Notes: generated by a model not told the origin, from the sequence alone. A stretch of 64,000 nucleotides of DNA from Krasilnikovia cinnamomea (GCF_004217545.1 NZ_SHKY01000001.1:868001-932000); one strand, 5' to 3'; positions 7,739 to 16,828 are shown, numbered from the stretch's first letter. Translations and numbers: made by a program.

Positions 7739-8350
7739 ATGTTCGAACGCTTCACCCGCTCCGCCCGCGAGGCGGTCGTCCGCGCCACGACGGAGGCGAA
7801 GCAGCTGCGCCAGTCCCCCGTCGGCACCGAGCACCTTCTGCTCGCGCTGCTGGCCGATCCCGACTGGGCGCCAGCCGCGACCCTCCGGGCGGACGGCGTC
7901 GACGCCGCGTACGTGCGGGCCGAGATCCTGCGGCGAGCCGGAGGCATCGCCGGACCGGGCGCCGACGCTCCCGACCCGGAGGCCGAGGACGCCGCCGCAC
8001 TCAAGGCCATCGGCATCGACCTGGACGCCGTGCGCCGCACCATCGAGGAGACGTTCGGACCGGGGGCGCTGCGGCTGCCACGCGAGACCGAACCCAAACG
8101 CCGCGGCTTCATGAGCCGCTTCTACGGCAGCGGCCACACCCCGTTCTCCGACCGCGCCAAGAAGGTGCTGGAGCTGTCGCTTCGGGAGGCGATCCGGCTC
8201 AAGCACAACTACATCGCGCGCGAGCACCTCATGCTCGGCCTGCTGCGCGAGAACCACGGGTTGGCCGCGCGGATCCTCACCGACGCGCACGTCGACGCCG
8301 CCACACTACGCGCGGGGCTGACCGAGTCGCTCAAGCACCGGGCCGCCTGA
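7739..8350 (+). CDS. Clp N-terminal-domain protein without an ATPase module
   Basis: 203 aa, ATG three bases after the HTH gene. It has two Clp-N type repeats. The first is residues 1-75 (FERFTRSAREAVVRATTEAKQ ... VGTEHLLLALL). The second is about 133-200 (FSDRAKKVLELSLREAIRLK ... IAREHLMLGLL). In ClpA/B/C this domain receives substrates or adaptors. Here there is no Walker A or B sequence, so it cannot unfold proteins by itself. It may act as an adaptor, decoy or sensor of misfolded protein that works with a ClpC encoded elsewhere. The HTH partner suggests stress-responsive expression. Confidence 0.85.
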   Translation: MFERFTRSAREAVVRATTEAKQLRQSPVGTEHLLLALLADPDWAPAATLRADGVDAAYVRAEILRRAGGIAGPGADAPDPEAEDAAALKAIGIDLDAVRRTIEETFGPGALRLPRETEPKRRGFMSRFYGSGHTPFSDRAKKVLELSLREAIRLKHNYIAREHLMLGLLRENHGLAARILTDAHVDAATLRAGLTESLKHRAA

Positions 8351-8401
8351 CGCGCTGGTGCCGATTGACCGCGAATGCGGACGCGATGGACTGACCCGCC
8401 G

Positions 8402-8752
8402 TCACGCCGCCGGAAGGTGAAACAGGTCCTCCAGTCCACAAACGTGGAGTACGCGACGAACTCGATCGTGCACCGGGCGAATCTCCAGCCGGATGCCGAG
8501 CTGCTCGGCGTCGCCACGGCAGATGACCAGGGCCCGAATGCCGGACGAGTCCAGGAAGGTCACGTTGCCCAGATCGAGGACGACGTGGCTGTTCCGGTCC
8601 TCCTGGAGGACTCCAGCGACGGCCTTCGACATCTCCGCACTGGTGACCTGGTCGACCTCACCGGCGATCACCACGGTCGTGACACTCGCGGTGCGCCGAA
8701 CGTCCACGTGCAGCGGTGGGCAGACGTCCGGCATGTCAGCAATGTCCACCAC
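8402..8752 (-). CDS. STAS-domain anti-anti-sigma factor
   Basis: 116 aa, GTG start at 8752 with GGGAAGG a few bases upstream. It has the STAS fold pattern TTVVIAGEVDQVTSAEM ... VVLDLGNVTFLDSSGIRALV. The SS pair in LDSSGIRAL contains the serine phosphorylated by RsbW-type kinases, and its dephosphorylation by an RsbU-type enzyme frees the cognate sigma factor. Its length is normal for the family. It is not in an operon with a kinase; the PP2C/kinase fusion at 4380-6350 is the nearest possible partner. Confidence 0.88.
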   Translation of the reverse strand: MVDIADMPDVCPPLHVDVRRTASVTTVVIAGEVDQVTSAEMSKAVAGVLQEDRNSHVVLDLGNVTFLDSSGIRALVICRGDAEQLGIRLEIRPVHDRVRRVLHVCGLEDLFHLPAA

Positions 8753-9059
8753 GGATCCTTCCCGTCGGTCTCACCATCGTCCATGCGTGCGAACCACCCT
8801 GGAAGCCCAGAGGTGGTGCCGAGTGGACGGCTCTGTGAGCAGCCGAAGGACCCGACGACGTGCATACGCACCCACGCTACACCCATTTGCCCTCGTTGCA
8901 CCCGCTCGCACGGATCGACGTCCGCAAAAGGACCCAAGGCGGATGATTACCTACTTCTTCCTCTCGGTCTCCGCGAGTAGAGCGTCGAGCGCCGCCTTCG
9001 CGTCGGCCACGGCGGCTGGCCGGGCAGCCGCGCCGAGCCGCGCTTGGCGCCAGCGTCCG
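8753..9059. other. Intergenic region with a possible 52-codon ORF
   Basis: About 300 bases separate the STAS start from the receiver gene's stop. On the minus strand a short frame from ATG 9109 to TAG 8951 overlaps the end of the receiver gene. It ends in a convincing-looking helix, VADAKAALDALLAETERKK, with GC-rich third positions. It may be a small protein or the remnant of a gene tail. I see no terminator hairpin or RNA gene here. Confidence 0.25.
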
Positions 9060-9422
9060 CTAGACGGATCGGGCAGACAGCTCGCCCACGGCCCGGAACA
9101 GATCGGCATAGGTGAACGGCTTGGCCAGAAAGCCGACGTTTCCGGGCGGGACGGGGGCCAGGTCCGCCGGCTTCCACGACCAGGTCAGCAGCAGCGCCGG
9201 CAGGCCCGGGACGCGCTGGCGCAGCCGGTGCAGCAGGGTCACCCCGTCGGCGTCGGGCCGGGTGACGTCCAGCACCACAGCTTCGGGCATCCCGTGCCGG
9301 TCCACCGCGGCAAGGGCGGCGGCAGCGCCGTCCGCGACCAACACGGTATGTCCGTGGGTGCGCAGACACGCCGCCATCAAGTCCTGGACGTGAAGGTCAT
9401 CGTCGACCACCAACATCTGCAT
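9060..9422 (-). CDS. Stand-alone response-regulator receiver domain
   Basis: 120 aa. I chose ATG 9422, which has GGAGG nine bases upstream. A longer frame to 9533 lacks family similarity. The receiver signature is present: acidic pair in LVVDDD (residues 5-9), phospho-acceptor Asp in AVVLDVT, Thr in LLLTWSWK and Lys in FLAKPF. There is no output domain, so it probably works CheY-like or in a phosphorelay. No histidine kinase is adjacent. With several chemotaxis receptors elsewhere in the window, a motility or phosphorelay role is possible but unproven. Confidence 0.85.
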   Translation of the reverse strand: MQMLVVDDDLHVQDLMAACLRTHGHTVLVADGAAAALAAVDRHGMPEAVVLDVTRPDADGVTLLHRLRQRVPGLPALLLTWSWKPADLAPVPPGNVGFLAKPFTYADLFRAVGELSARSV

Positions 9423-9610
9423 TTCTCGGCACCTCCGACCGTTGCTCGCCCTACCTATCGCCGGGCTCGGCTGGGCGGTGAGCGTCGCTCCCGCAGCGGT
9501 GCCATCACGGGGCGAACGTCCCGAACCGGACATCGGGCATCACCGGCTACTTCGCGGGCGGCGTACAGGTTGAGGACGTAGAGTCGGCCGACAGGTCAGG
9601 AGGGTGTGAC

Positions 9611-10567
9611 ATGCCTGCGATCACTGTTGACGACGTCCTGGTCCTGCCCCGCCTGCCCGGGCTCGACCCCACGGCCGTCATCCGGCCGGTCCATCGGCTC
9701 ACCACGGCACCGAGCGGCTTCGAGGGCGAGGGCTTCCCGGTACGCCGCGCGTTCGCCGGGGTGCCGCTCACCGAGCTGGACCCGTTCGTCCATCTCGACC
9801 AGATGGGCGAGGTCGACTACGCCCCGGGTGAGCCGAAGGGAACGCCGTGGCATCCGCACCGCGGCTTCGAGACCGTGACGTACATGATCGACGGCACCAT
9901 GGATCACCAGGACTCGAACGGTGGCGGCGGCACGATCACCAACGGCGACACCCAGTGGATGACCGCCGGCCAGGGGATCCTGCACATCGAGGCACCGCCC
10001 GAGCGGCTGGTCGCCAGCGGCGGGCTCTTCCACGGCCTGCAGCTGTGGGTCAACCTGCCCCGGGCGGCCAAGATGATCCCGCCGCGCTACCAGGACATCC
10101 GCGGGCAGGCGGCCGCCCTGCTCACCACGCCCGACGGCGGCGCACTCATCCGGGTCATCGCGGGCGAGATCGCCGGGCACGCCGGCCCCGGATCCACCCA
10201 CACGCCGATCAACCTCGCGCACATCACCCTGCAGCCCGGCGCCCAGCTCGACCTGCCCTGGCAGCGGGAGTACAACGCGCTCGTGTACGTTCTCGCCGGG
10301 CGCGGCACGGTCGGCCCCGACCAGCAGCCGCTGCGGCTCGGGCAGCTCGTCGTACACGGGGCGGGGGACGCCATCCGGATCACCGCCGAACCCGCGCCGG
10401 ACACCCTCGAACTGTTCGCCCTGGGCGGGCGGCCGATCCGCGAGCCGGTGGCGCAGTACGGGCCGTTCGTCATGAACACCCGCGCAGAGCTGATCCAGGC
10501 CTTCGAGGACTTCCAGCAGGGCCGTCTGGGCGTCATCCCGGCGGAACGGCTACCGCACACCGGTTGA
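9611..10567 (+). CDS. Pirin family protein
   Basis: 318 aa, ATG with AGGAGGG six bases upstream. It is a bicupin with the pirin metal site HPHRGFE (about 80-86) and the later His/Glu pair in GILHIEAP. The C-terminal pirin domain is recognisable as LVYVLAGRGTVG ... LELFALGGRPIREPVAQYGPFVMNT. Pirins bind iron. Some are quercetin 2,3-dioxygenases and others transcription cofactors. The actual substrate cannot be read from sequence. It is monocistronic; its 3' end overlaps a doubtful minus-strand gene by 18 bases. Confidence 0.9.
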   Translation: MPAITVDDVLVLPRLPGLDPTAVIRPVHRLTTAPSGFEGEGFPVRRAFAGVPLTELDPFVHLDQMGEVDYAPGEPKGTPWHPHRGFETVTYMIDGTMDHQDSNGGGGTITNGDTQWMTAGQGILHIEAPPERLVASGGLFHGLQLWVNLPRAAKMIPPRYQDIRGQAAALLTTPDGGALIRVIAGEIAGHAGPGSTHTPINLAHITLQPGAQLDLPWQREYNALVYVLAGRGTVGPDQQPLRLGQLVVHGAGDAIRITAEPAPDTLELFALGGRPIREPVAQYGPFVMNTRAELIQAFEDFQQGRLGVIPAERLPHTG

Positions 10568-10863
10568 TCCAGGACGCCCGTCGTCAGGCCGGGCTGCCAA
10601 GTGGATCCATCCGAGGAATCGCTCGTACAGGTCGGGCGGCACGTTCCCCATGACCGCCACGAGGTCGTCCGCCGCCTCGCCGAGCTGCTGCCATTCGGCG
10701 TCCGGGCATGGCCACGTGAGACCGCATCTGCGTCGACGAATGAACGGAACCCGGCGTCCATGCCGCATTCAGCCTCCCACGCCCCAGGAACGCGTTGGCC
10801 TGTGCCCGCGGATGCCGGCTCGGCCGTTTCGCTGAAGTTAGGGTCGATGGGCGAGCACTTCAT
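10550..10863 (-). pseudogene. Small hypothetical gene, probably frameshifted
   Basis: Two overlapping minus-strand frames look like two halves of one protein. From ATG 10863 the frame reads MKCSPIDPN through GFRSFVDADAV. From about 10725 a different frame reads LTWPCPDAEWQQLGEAAD and then DLYERFLGWIHLA, ending at 10550. Joined, they give about 105 aa. The second half has strongly GC-biased third positions. The alternative is a short intact ORF of 72 aa starting at ATG 10768, whose first 18 residues are implausibly Arg-rich. No family is recognised. Next to it lies a frameshifted XRE gene, so decay in this patch is plausible. Confidence 0.35.
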
Positions 10864-10872
10864 TGCACCGAG

Positions 10873-11800
10873 CTATGCGACGCCCAGGCCGAGGCGCTTG
10901 GTCATGGCGAGTAGATCCTCGGCTACCGCCCTGCGCCGGGACCTGGCGACCATGGTTGAAACGAGCTCACGGGTGATCGGGTTGAGCCGGAAGGGCGCTG
11001 GGGCCGCACGCTCGGCCCTCCCGTTCCGCTTCCGCCAGGTGCGCGTCGGCAAGCGCCGTCTGCTTGGCCGCCGCGCTCGACAACGCCGCCGAGAGGTGAA
11101 TCTGTCCGAGCATCTGCCGGGCCCTGGGATCCCCGGCAGCATTCTGTAGCGCAACAAGACTGCGCTCACCGGCCTTGCGCGCGACAGCGGCCGCCTCGAC
11201 CGGCAGGGACAGCGTATAGACGAATTCCGCGGCACCGATCCACGCGGGATCCCCCAGCTCGCGGGCCGCACTCACCGCGATGCGGGCAGCGGGCCACGCA
11301 AGATCACGGTAGCCGAGATTACGCAGGCACACCGAGGCTTCATAAGCGATACGTACGAGTGCGTCGGTGCCCGGATGGCCTGCCGCGTCGCGCAACAGGC
11401 TGGGCAACATCGGAGCCAACGTCAGGTAGTCGCTGTTCTGCCGCAGCCGCATCGCGCTCTCGACCGCGTCGGCCATCTCGTCACGACCGCGCCGGGCAGG
11501 GTCCGCCTCCCCGGCTTCGAGTTCCACCAGTGCGACCCGAATGGCCGCGACCGCCTCGGAGGCCCTCACTCGGACCGGATCAACCGGATCACCGGACTGC
11601 CCGAGCAGGTCGGCAACCGACGTGTCCAATGCGGACGCCAGAGCGATCAGCGTGCTCCGCCGATCAACTCCGCGAGTTCCCGCCTCGATCTGGCTGATGT
11701 AGCCCTGGCTCAACCCGGCCAGACCGGCGAGTGTGGCCTGCGACAGTCCCCGGCGGCGACGCCACGGCCGGACCCTGGCTCCGATGTGCTCACCCGGCAT
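10873..11800 (-). pseudogene. XRE/TPR-type transcriptional regulator, internally deleted and frameshifted
   Basis: The start is ATG 11800, eight bases after GAGGAAGGG. The N-terminus is a Cro/C1-type HTH (GLSQATLAGLAGLSQGYISQIEAG), followed by a helical TPR-like domain typical of ~400-aa actinobacterial regulators. The open frame ends after 277 aa at 10967 with a non-family tail following HLAEAEREGRA. The usual family C-terminus (PFRLNPITRELVSTMVARSR ... LLAMTKRLGL) is present in another frame immediately downstream, ending at 10873. About 60-80 residues expected between these parts are missing. I read this as an internal deletion that also broke the frame. Confidence 0.7.
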
Positions 11801-11958
11801 GGCAAACGCCCTTCCTCGGGGATCTCCAATGAACGGTACCGGCACCCATTGGTGTCGGACACCGGCTGCCGCCGATGGGTCGCGGCTTCACCGACGAGCA
11901 GGAGCTGCGGCCCTCACCACGGGTTGACGCTCACCACTTCCCCGGGATATTGAGGACC

Positions 11959-12657
11959 ATGGCACCCTCGGCGGCATACGACGAGATCGCGGACTGGTAC
12001 GAGACCGAGTTCCTCCCCCAGCAGGCCGACACCGACCCGCTGGGCATCCGGCAGGCGCTGACCACCCTGCTCGGCCCCGGCACCGGCGGCACCTGCCTGG
12101 AGGTCGGCTGCGGCACCGGCATCCACGCCGCGCAGATTCGCATGCTGGGCTGGCACCCCGCCGGCGTGGACCTTTCCGCGGGCATGCTGCGCCACGCGCG
12201 AGGGCGCCTGCCGGTCGCCCGCGCCGACGCGGTGCGGCTACCCCTGCGCGACGCGCGCCTCGACGCTGTCGTCGCGGTGATGGTGCACACCGACATGCCC
12301 GACTACCCGGCGGTGCTGCGGGAGGCGGCCCGCGTGCTGCGGCCCGGGGGCGCGTTCGTCCACATCGGCGTGCACCCCGCGTTCTGTGGGGGCTTCGCCG
12401 ACCGTGTTGACCCGGCGGCCGTAGTGATCCGTCCCGGCTACCTCGACGGGCGCTGGACGAAACAGTCGTGGACCACCGAGGGCGTACGGGGCAAGGTCGG
12501 TGCCACCCACCTGCCGCTACCCGCCCTGCTGCACGCCTTCCTCGACGCGGGGCTGGAGTTCGTACGCTTCGCCGAGGGCGGCGCGCCGGTCCCCATCGTG
12601 CTGGCGACCCGGGCCGTCAAGCGGGACTCACGCGAAGGCCGGTCCGTCCGGATCTAG
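11959..12657 (+). CDS. Class I SAM-dependent methyltransferase
   Basis: 232 aa, ATG 11959. A GAGG lies close upstream, with a short 3-base spacer. The SAM-binding motif I is CLEVGCGTGIHAAQIRML, followed by GVDLSAGMLRHAR (acidic end of beta2), then RADAVRLPLRDARLDAVVAV and the post-motif LREAARVLRPGGAFVHIGVH. This is the Methyltransf_11 pattern. The substrate is unknown. Its 3' end overlaps the convergent kinase-like gene by 30 bases (12628-12657), and it is divergent from the XRE pseudogene. Confidence 0.85.
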   Translation: MAPSAAYDEIADWYETEFLPQQADTDPLGIRQALTTLLGPGTGGTCLEVGCGTGIHAAQIRMLGWHPAGVDLSAGMLRHARGRLPVARADAVRLPLRDARLDAVVAVMVHTDMPDYPAVLREAARVLRPGGAFVHIGVHPAFCGGFADRVDPAAVVIRPGYLDGRWTKQSWTTEGVRGKVGATHLPLPALLHAFLDAGLEFVRFAEGGAPVPIVLATRAVKRDSREGRSVRI

Positions 12658-13935
12658 GAGAGGCCGTGTTCCACTGTGCTTGATCGGCAGGGCGGACCGC
12701 CTCGCTTCCACCACCGCCGCCGCGAGCCGTTCGGGCACGTCGGCGGCGTGGTACGGCCGTTCCGCGGGCTCGATGGCGGCGAGGAAGTCCGCGTACACCT
12801 GAGCTCCGCGCAGCGCCGCGACCGGCCGCATGAGCTCGACCGCCCGGACCGGGTCGCTGCCGGGGGCGTCCCGCCGCCAGCGCAGTGCCCACGCCGCCAC
12901 CAGTGCCTCGGCGTCGCCGGGAGGCAGGCCGCCGGTGAGCCGCAGAATGTCGTACGCCGGGTGGCCCACGGTCGCGTCGCCCCAGTCCATGAGGACCGGC
13001 CGCCCGGCGCCCACTCGGGCGTTGCCGGGGTGCAGGTCGCCGTGCACCAGCGTGGGCGGCAGCCCGCAGGCGGCCACCTCGGCCAGCCGGCGCGGCAGCT
13101 CGTCGATCAGCTCCCGCAACCCCGCGATCTCGTCCAGGTACGGCGCCGCGACCCGGGCGAACGGCTCCGCCGCCGGGCGCCGGTCGGGCAGGCCCACCGC
13201 CAGCAGTTCCTCGACCCGCCCCGCGAAGTGCGCCTGCACGGGGTGGAACGCCTGCGCGATCCGGGCGCACACGTCGGCGCCCGCGCCGTACCCGTCGGCT
13301 CCGGGAACGTGCGCCAGCAGCATCCGGCCGTGGGCGCCCGAGGCCAGCAGCGGCGGCACCAGGCCGGGGGCGACGCTGGCGACCAGCCGCAGCACGGCGG
13401 GCTCGTGTGCGAAGAAGGCGGGCACCTGCTTGAGCCACGCCACCGGGGTCCCGGCGGCGTCCAGCCGCCAGATCGCGGACAGGTTCCAGGTGCGCTGCTG
13501 GCGCGCGGCGGCTGCCGGGGTGCCGAGCGCGGCGAGGGCCGCCACCGCCCAGCGCACCGAGTCGGCGGGCCCGCCGGGCTGCGCGTACGGGGCGCGGTTC
13601 GGTTGCGGGGACAGGTCGACCTCGGCGGGGCCCAGGGCGATCGGCGGGTTGCCGGTCAGCTGCGCCAGGTAGGTCACCTCGCCGCCCACCGGGCCGTCGC
13701 CCGTGCCGTGCAGCAGGCGCAGGACCTGCACCTCGACGCCGTCGCGGGCCTGCACGGCCGCCACCACGTCCGAGACCTCCTGCCACCACGGCAGCGGCAC
13801 GGCGACGGGTGGCAGCACCCCCAGCGGCTGCCCGGCGCGGTCGACCAGCACGAGGGTGACGGTGCGCCCCACGATCACATCCACGCCGAGACCGTAGCGC
13901 CCGCCCGCCACCGCGTCGCGGGGCGCGTCGGTCAC
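12628..13935 (-). CDS. APH-family kinase-like protein with N-terminal Nudix-like region
   Basis: 435 aa from GTG 13935, which overlaps the allantoicase stop as GTGA. The C-terminal half (about 180-400) is an aminoglycoside/choline-kinase-type fold with catalytic loop LVHGDLHPGNARV and metal site LMDWGDATVGHPAYDI. The N-terminal ~150 residues (GVDVIVGRTVTLVLVDRAGQ ... VQVLRLLHG) look like the start of a Nudix-like substrate domain, without an evident Nudix box. It is translationally coupled to allantoinase and allantoicase, so it may phosphorylate a small metabolite tied to ureide catabolism. Antibiotic resistance is not indicated. Confidence 0.75.
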   Translation of the reverse strand: MTDAPRDAVAGGRYGLGVDVIVGRTVTLVLVDRAGQPLGVLPPVAVPLPWWQEVSDVVAAVQARDGVEVQVLRLLHGTGDGPVGGEVTYLAQLTGNPPIALGPAEVDLSPQPNRAPYAQPGGPADSVRWAVAALAALGTPAAAARQQRTWNLSAIWRLDAAGTPVAWLKQVPAFFAHEPAVLRLVASVAPGLVPPLLASGAHGRMLLAHVPGADGYGAGADVCARIAQAFHPVQAHFAGRVEELLAVGLPDRRPAAEPFARVAAPYLDEIAGLRELIDELPRRLAEVAACGLPPTLVHGDLHPGNARVGAGRPVLMDWGDATVGHPAYDILRLTGGLPPGDAEALVAAWALRWRRDAPGSDPVRAVELMRPVAALRGAQVYADFLAAIEPAERPYHAADVPERLAAAVVEARRSALPIKHSGTRPLLDPDGPAFA

Positions 13936-14960
13936 TCGCGGGGCGGCAGGCGGGTCTCGTCGAAGCGGGCCTGCAGGGTCTCGGCGCCCGCCGGGTCGGG
14001 GCGGCCGTGCAGCCGCAGCCGGGCCATCCCGCCGTCGGGGTAGATGTCCAGGCGGACGTGGGTGGCCGCGGGCACCACCGTCACCGGGAACCGGTGCGGG
14101 GTGTCCGGCATCAGCCGCACGGGCGGCAGCAGCTCGAACCAGTCCGCCGCGTCGTCGAGCGCACCGGTACGGGTGTCCACCGCGTGCAGGGCGGCCCGGC
14201 CGGGCGCGTTGCCCTTGAACCAGGTGGTGTCCAGCTCGGCCAGCTCGATCACGGCGGGCACGGCCAGCTCGACGAGCGCCCAGTCGTTGCCGTCGTCGCG
14301 GCGGCGCGCGGTCTCCCAGCCGTCGCCCATGCTGGTGGCCAGCCCGGGGGCCAGCATGCTCTCCGGGTGGCCGAAGAACCGGTCGCTGCACCCGGCGATC
14401 CGCCCGCCGTGCTGGGCGGCGGCGACGTCGAACACCCCGGGCAGCAGCCGCGGGTCGGGCACGACCTCACCGTGCACGCGCAGCCGGGCCACCCCGCCGT
14501 CGGGGTAGATGGTGAGCCGCACATGGGTGAACCGGTACGGCGCGTCCACCGCGAACAGGTTGTGCCCGTCGCCCTTGATCGGCGACATCGGCACCAGCGC
14601 CACCCAGTCGGCCGCCGCCAGCTCGTCGGCGTCCGGGTAGCCGCCCACCGCGCAGGCCTCGACGGAGGCGTGCGGCGGGTAGTTGCCGACGAAGAACGTC
14701 GTATCGACGTCCACGCCGTACACGACGCCGGGGGCGCCGAGCCGGACGACGACGTGGTCGGTGCCCTCAACCCGGCGGCGGCGGGTCTCCCAGCCGTCGT
14801 ACACCTGGCCGCGCAGGTCGAAGGTGCGCGGTTCGAAGACGGGCGGCGCCGGGTCCAGCAGGTGGTCCGCGGCGGCGAAGAACTCGTCGTTCGCGTGCAC
14901 GATACTGGCGCCCAGAGTGCGCGACGCGAGGTCGGGCAGCGCGGTGAAATCGTCGGTCAC
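13932..14960 (-). CDS. alc: Allantoicase
   Basis: 342 aa, GTG 14960 preceded by GGAGG. The start overlaps the allantoinase stop (GTGA). It hydrolyses allantoate to (S)-ureidoglycolate and urea. The family's internal duplication is clear: [17 protein letters not shown] and [29 protein letters not shown] and [30 protein letters not shown] and [20 protein letters not shown]. Length is normal. It forms an operon allB-alc-kinase. Confidence 0.95.
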   Translation of the reverse strand: MTDDFTALPDLASRTLGASIVHANDEFFAAADHLLDPAPPVFEPRTFDLRGQVYDGWETRRRRVEGTDHVVVRLGAPGVVYGVDVDTTFFVGNYPPHASVEACAVGGYPDADELAAADWVALVPMSPIKGDGHNLFAVDAPYRFTHVRLTIYPDGGVARLRVHGEVVPDPRLLPGVFDVAAAQHGGRIAGCSDRFFGHPESMLAPGLATSMGDGWETARRRDDGNDWALVELAVPAVIELAELDTTWFKGNAPGRAALHAVDTRTGALDDAADWFELLPPVRLMPDTPHRFPVTVVPAATHVRLDIYPDGGMARLRLHGRPDPAGAETLQARFDETRLPPRE

Positions 14961-16270
14961 GGATCCTCCCTTTCCAGCAGGCGGCCGCGGGGCTCGTCGC
15001 CGGTCACGCTCCGGCCGCGCAGCCAGGTCGTGTGCACCACACCCGACAGGGTCCGGCCCGCGTACGGTGTGACCGGGTTGCGGTGGTGCAGCCGCAGCGG
15101 GTCCACGGTGAACGTGGCGTCGGGGTCGAAGGCCACCAGGTCGGCGTCGGCGCCGACCGCGATGCGCCCCTTGCGGGTGAGCCCGACCAGGTCGGCGGGG
15201 CGCCGTGCCATCCAGTCGACGACCTCGGCGAGGCTGTGCCCCCGCGCGCGGGCGGCGCTCCACACCACCGGCAGGCCCAACTGGACGGAGGCGATGCCGC
15301 CCCACGCCGCGGCGAAGTCGCCCGTGTCGCGGTGTTTGAGCTCCGGGGTGCACGGCGAGTGGTCGCTGACCACGCAGGAGATGAGGCCCTTCGCGAGGGC
15401 CGCCCACAGGCGGTCGGCGTTGGCCCCGTCCCGGATGGGCGGGCAGCACTTGAACTCGGTGGCACCGGCGGGGATGTCCGCCGCATCCAGGGTCAGGTAG
15501 TGCGGGCAGGTCTCTGCGGTGACCCGGACCCCGTCGGCCCGGGCGGCCGCGATCAGCGGCAGCGCGTCCGCGGCGGACAGATGCAGGATGTGTACGCGGG
15601 CGCGGGCCGCGCGGGCGGCCGCGATCGCGGTGGCGACGGCGGCGTGCTCGGCGTCGGGCGGGCGGGAGGCGAGGAAGTCCGCGTACGCCGGTGAGGACGC
15701 GGCCGCGTGCAGGTGGTGTGGGTCCTCGGCGTGCAGCACGAACCGGGCGTCGACCCCGGCCAGCGCGCCGGCCAGCCCGTCGGGGTCGAGGGGCGGGAAC
15801 TCGGGTACCCCGGAGTCGGCGAGGAACGCCTTGAAGCCGAACACCCCGGCCGCGTGCAGGGCGGGCAGGTCGTCCGTGTTGCCGGGCACGGCGCCGCCCC
15901 AGAAGCCGACGTCGACGTGGCACTGACCATCCGCCGCCGCGCGTTTGATCTTCAGTGCGTCCACGGTCACCGTGGGCGGGATGCTGTTGAGTGGCATGTC
16001 GATGATGGCGGTGACGCCACCGGCGGCGGCGGCCCGGGTGGCGGTGGCGAAGCCCTCCCACTCGGTGCGGCCGGGCTCGTTGACGTGCACGTGCGTGTCG
16101 ACCAGGCCGGGCAGCAGGGCCAGCTCACCGAGATCGACGTCGTGGTCGGCATCGATGCGGGCGCCGTGCTCGTGTACGGCCACGATGCGCCCGCCGGTGA
16201 TCTCGACCGCGGCCGGTCGTTCCCCGGCGGGCGTCACCGCGCGCCGGGACCGGACGACGAGATCAGCCAT
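14957..16270 (-). CDS. allB: Allantoinase
   Basis: 437 aa, ATG 16270. It opens the allantoin ring to allantoate. It is an amidohydrolase/dihydroorotase-fold protein. Metal ligands are visible as [11 protein letters not shown], the carboxylated Lys in [10 protein letters not shown], His in VLHAEDPHH, His in [11 protein letters not shown] and Asp in VVSDHSPC. Other family features are [15 protein letters not shown] and [10 protein letters not shown]. It is first gene of the allB-alc-kinase operon. The rest of the urate pathway lies at 21.5-26 kb on the same strand. Confidence 0.95.
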   Translation of the reverse strand: MADLVVRSRRAVTPAGERPAAVEITGGRIVAVHEHGARIDADHDVDLGELALLPGLVDTHVHVNEPGRTEWEGFATATRAAAAGGVTAIIDMPLNSIPPTVTVDALKIKRAAADGQCHVDVGFWGGAVPGNTDDLPALHAAGVFGFKAFLADSGVPEFPPLDPDGLAGALAGVDARFVLHAEDPHHLHAAASSPAYADFLASRPPDAEHAAVATAIAAARAARARVHILHLSAADALPLIAAARADGVRVTAETCPHYLTLDAADIPAGATEFKCCPPIRDGANADRLWAALAKGLISCVVSDHSPCTPELKHRDTGDFAAAWGGIASVQLGLPVVWSAARARGHSLAEVVDWMARRPADLVGLTRKGRIAVGADADLVAFDPDATFTVDPLRLHHRNPVTPYAGRTLSGVVHTTWLRGRSVTGDEPRGRLLEREDP

Positions 16271-16402
16271 GCGCCGAGCGTAGCGGCCCGGACACGACTC
16301 GCGGGGACTTACCGCCCCTGGAAAATCGCCGCGCTTCATGCTCGCCCACATTGCCCGACCACTGGCGGCCACAGCAGCGGCTCCGACCACCACCGAGCCG
16401 TC

Positions 16403-16828
16403 TCAGGACGGACGGCGGTCCTCCACAATTTCGAGAAGATTGCCGCTCGGGTCCTTGATGAAGAAGTACCTGATGCCGGTCCGACCCTCCGTTATCTCTG
16501 GTGGCACGGGCGCGAGGCCGGAATCTGCCACGAAGTGCCTAGCATCCTCGATGGATTCCACCTGCAGTGCGAAATGCTTGATGCCCACACGCGGCAGATC
16601 CGTCACCAGTTCGGCTGCCGACCGGGGCGGCGGGTGGTGATTCCGGTAGCAGAAGATCTCCAGAAGGGTTTCCCCGAGCTTGAGGTGAGTGATGGAAACA
16701 CTGCCGTCCGGATGCTTGTACTCGAATGTCTCCCTGAATCCGAACCGCCGGTAGAAGGCGCAGGCCTCGGCCATGTCCGCAACACTGATGGAGACATGAT
16801 GCACCCGGAAGCGAGGACCATCGCTCAT
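16403..16828 (-). CDS. VOC family protein in lower-GC segment
   Basis: 141 aa, ATG 16828, overlapping the PNPOx-like gene's stop (ATGA). It is a single glyoxalase/dioxygenase-type module: VHHVSISVADMAEACAFYRR, GFRETFEYKHPDG, then VGIKHFALQVESIEDA and RYFFIKDPSGNLLEIVE. The first His (VHHVS), the His of IKHFALQ and the terminal Glu of LLEIVE are in the usual metal-ligand positions. It is last gene of a three-gene operon with a regulator and a PNPOx-like protein. Third-position GC is lower than in the ureide genes. Confidence 0.85.
   Translation of the reverse strand: MSDGPRFRVHHVSISVADMAEACAFYRRFGFRETFEYKHPDGSVSITHLKLGETLLEIFCYRNHHPPPRSAAELVTDLPRVGIKHFALQVESIEDARHFVADSGLAPVPPEITEGRTGIRYFFIKDPSGNLLEIVEDRRPS

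Noticed and set aside
12628..13935. Aminoglycoside resistance gene
   Set aside because: The APH fold is generic, and the gene is embedded in an allantoin operon with no resistance context. Naming a resistance would be unsupported.
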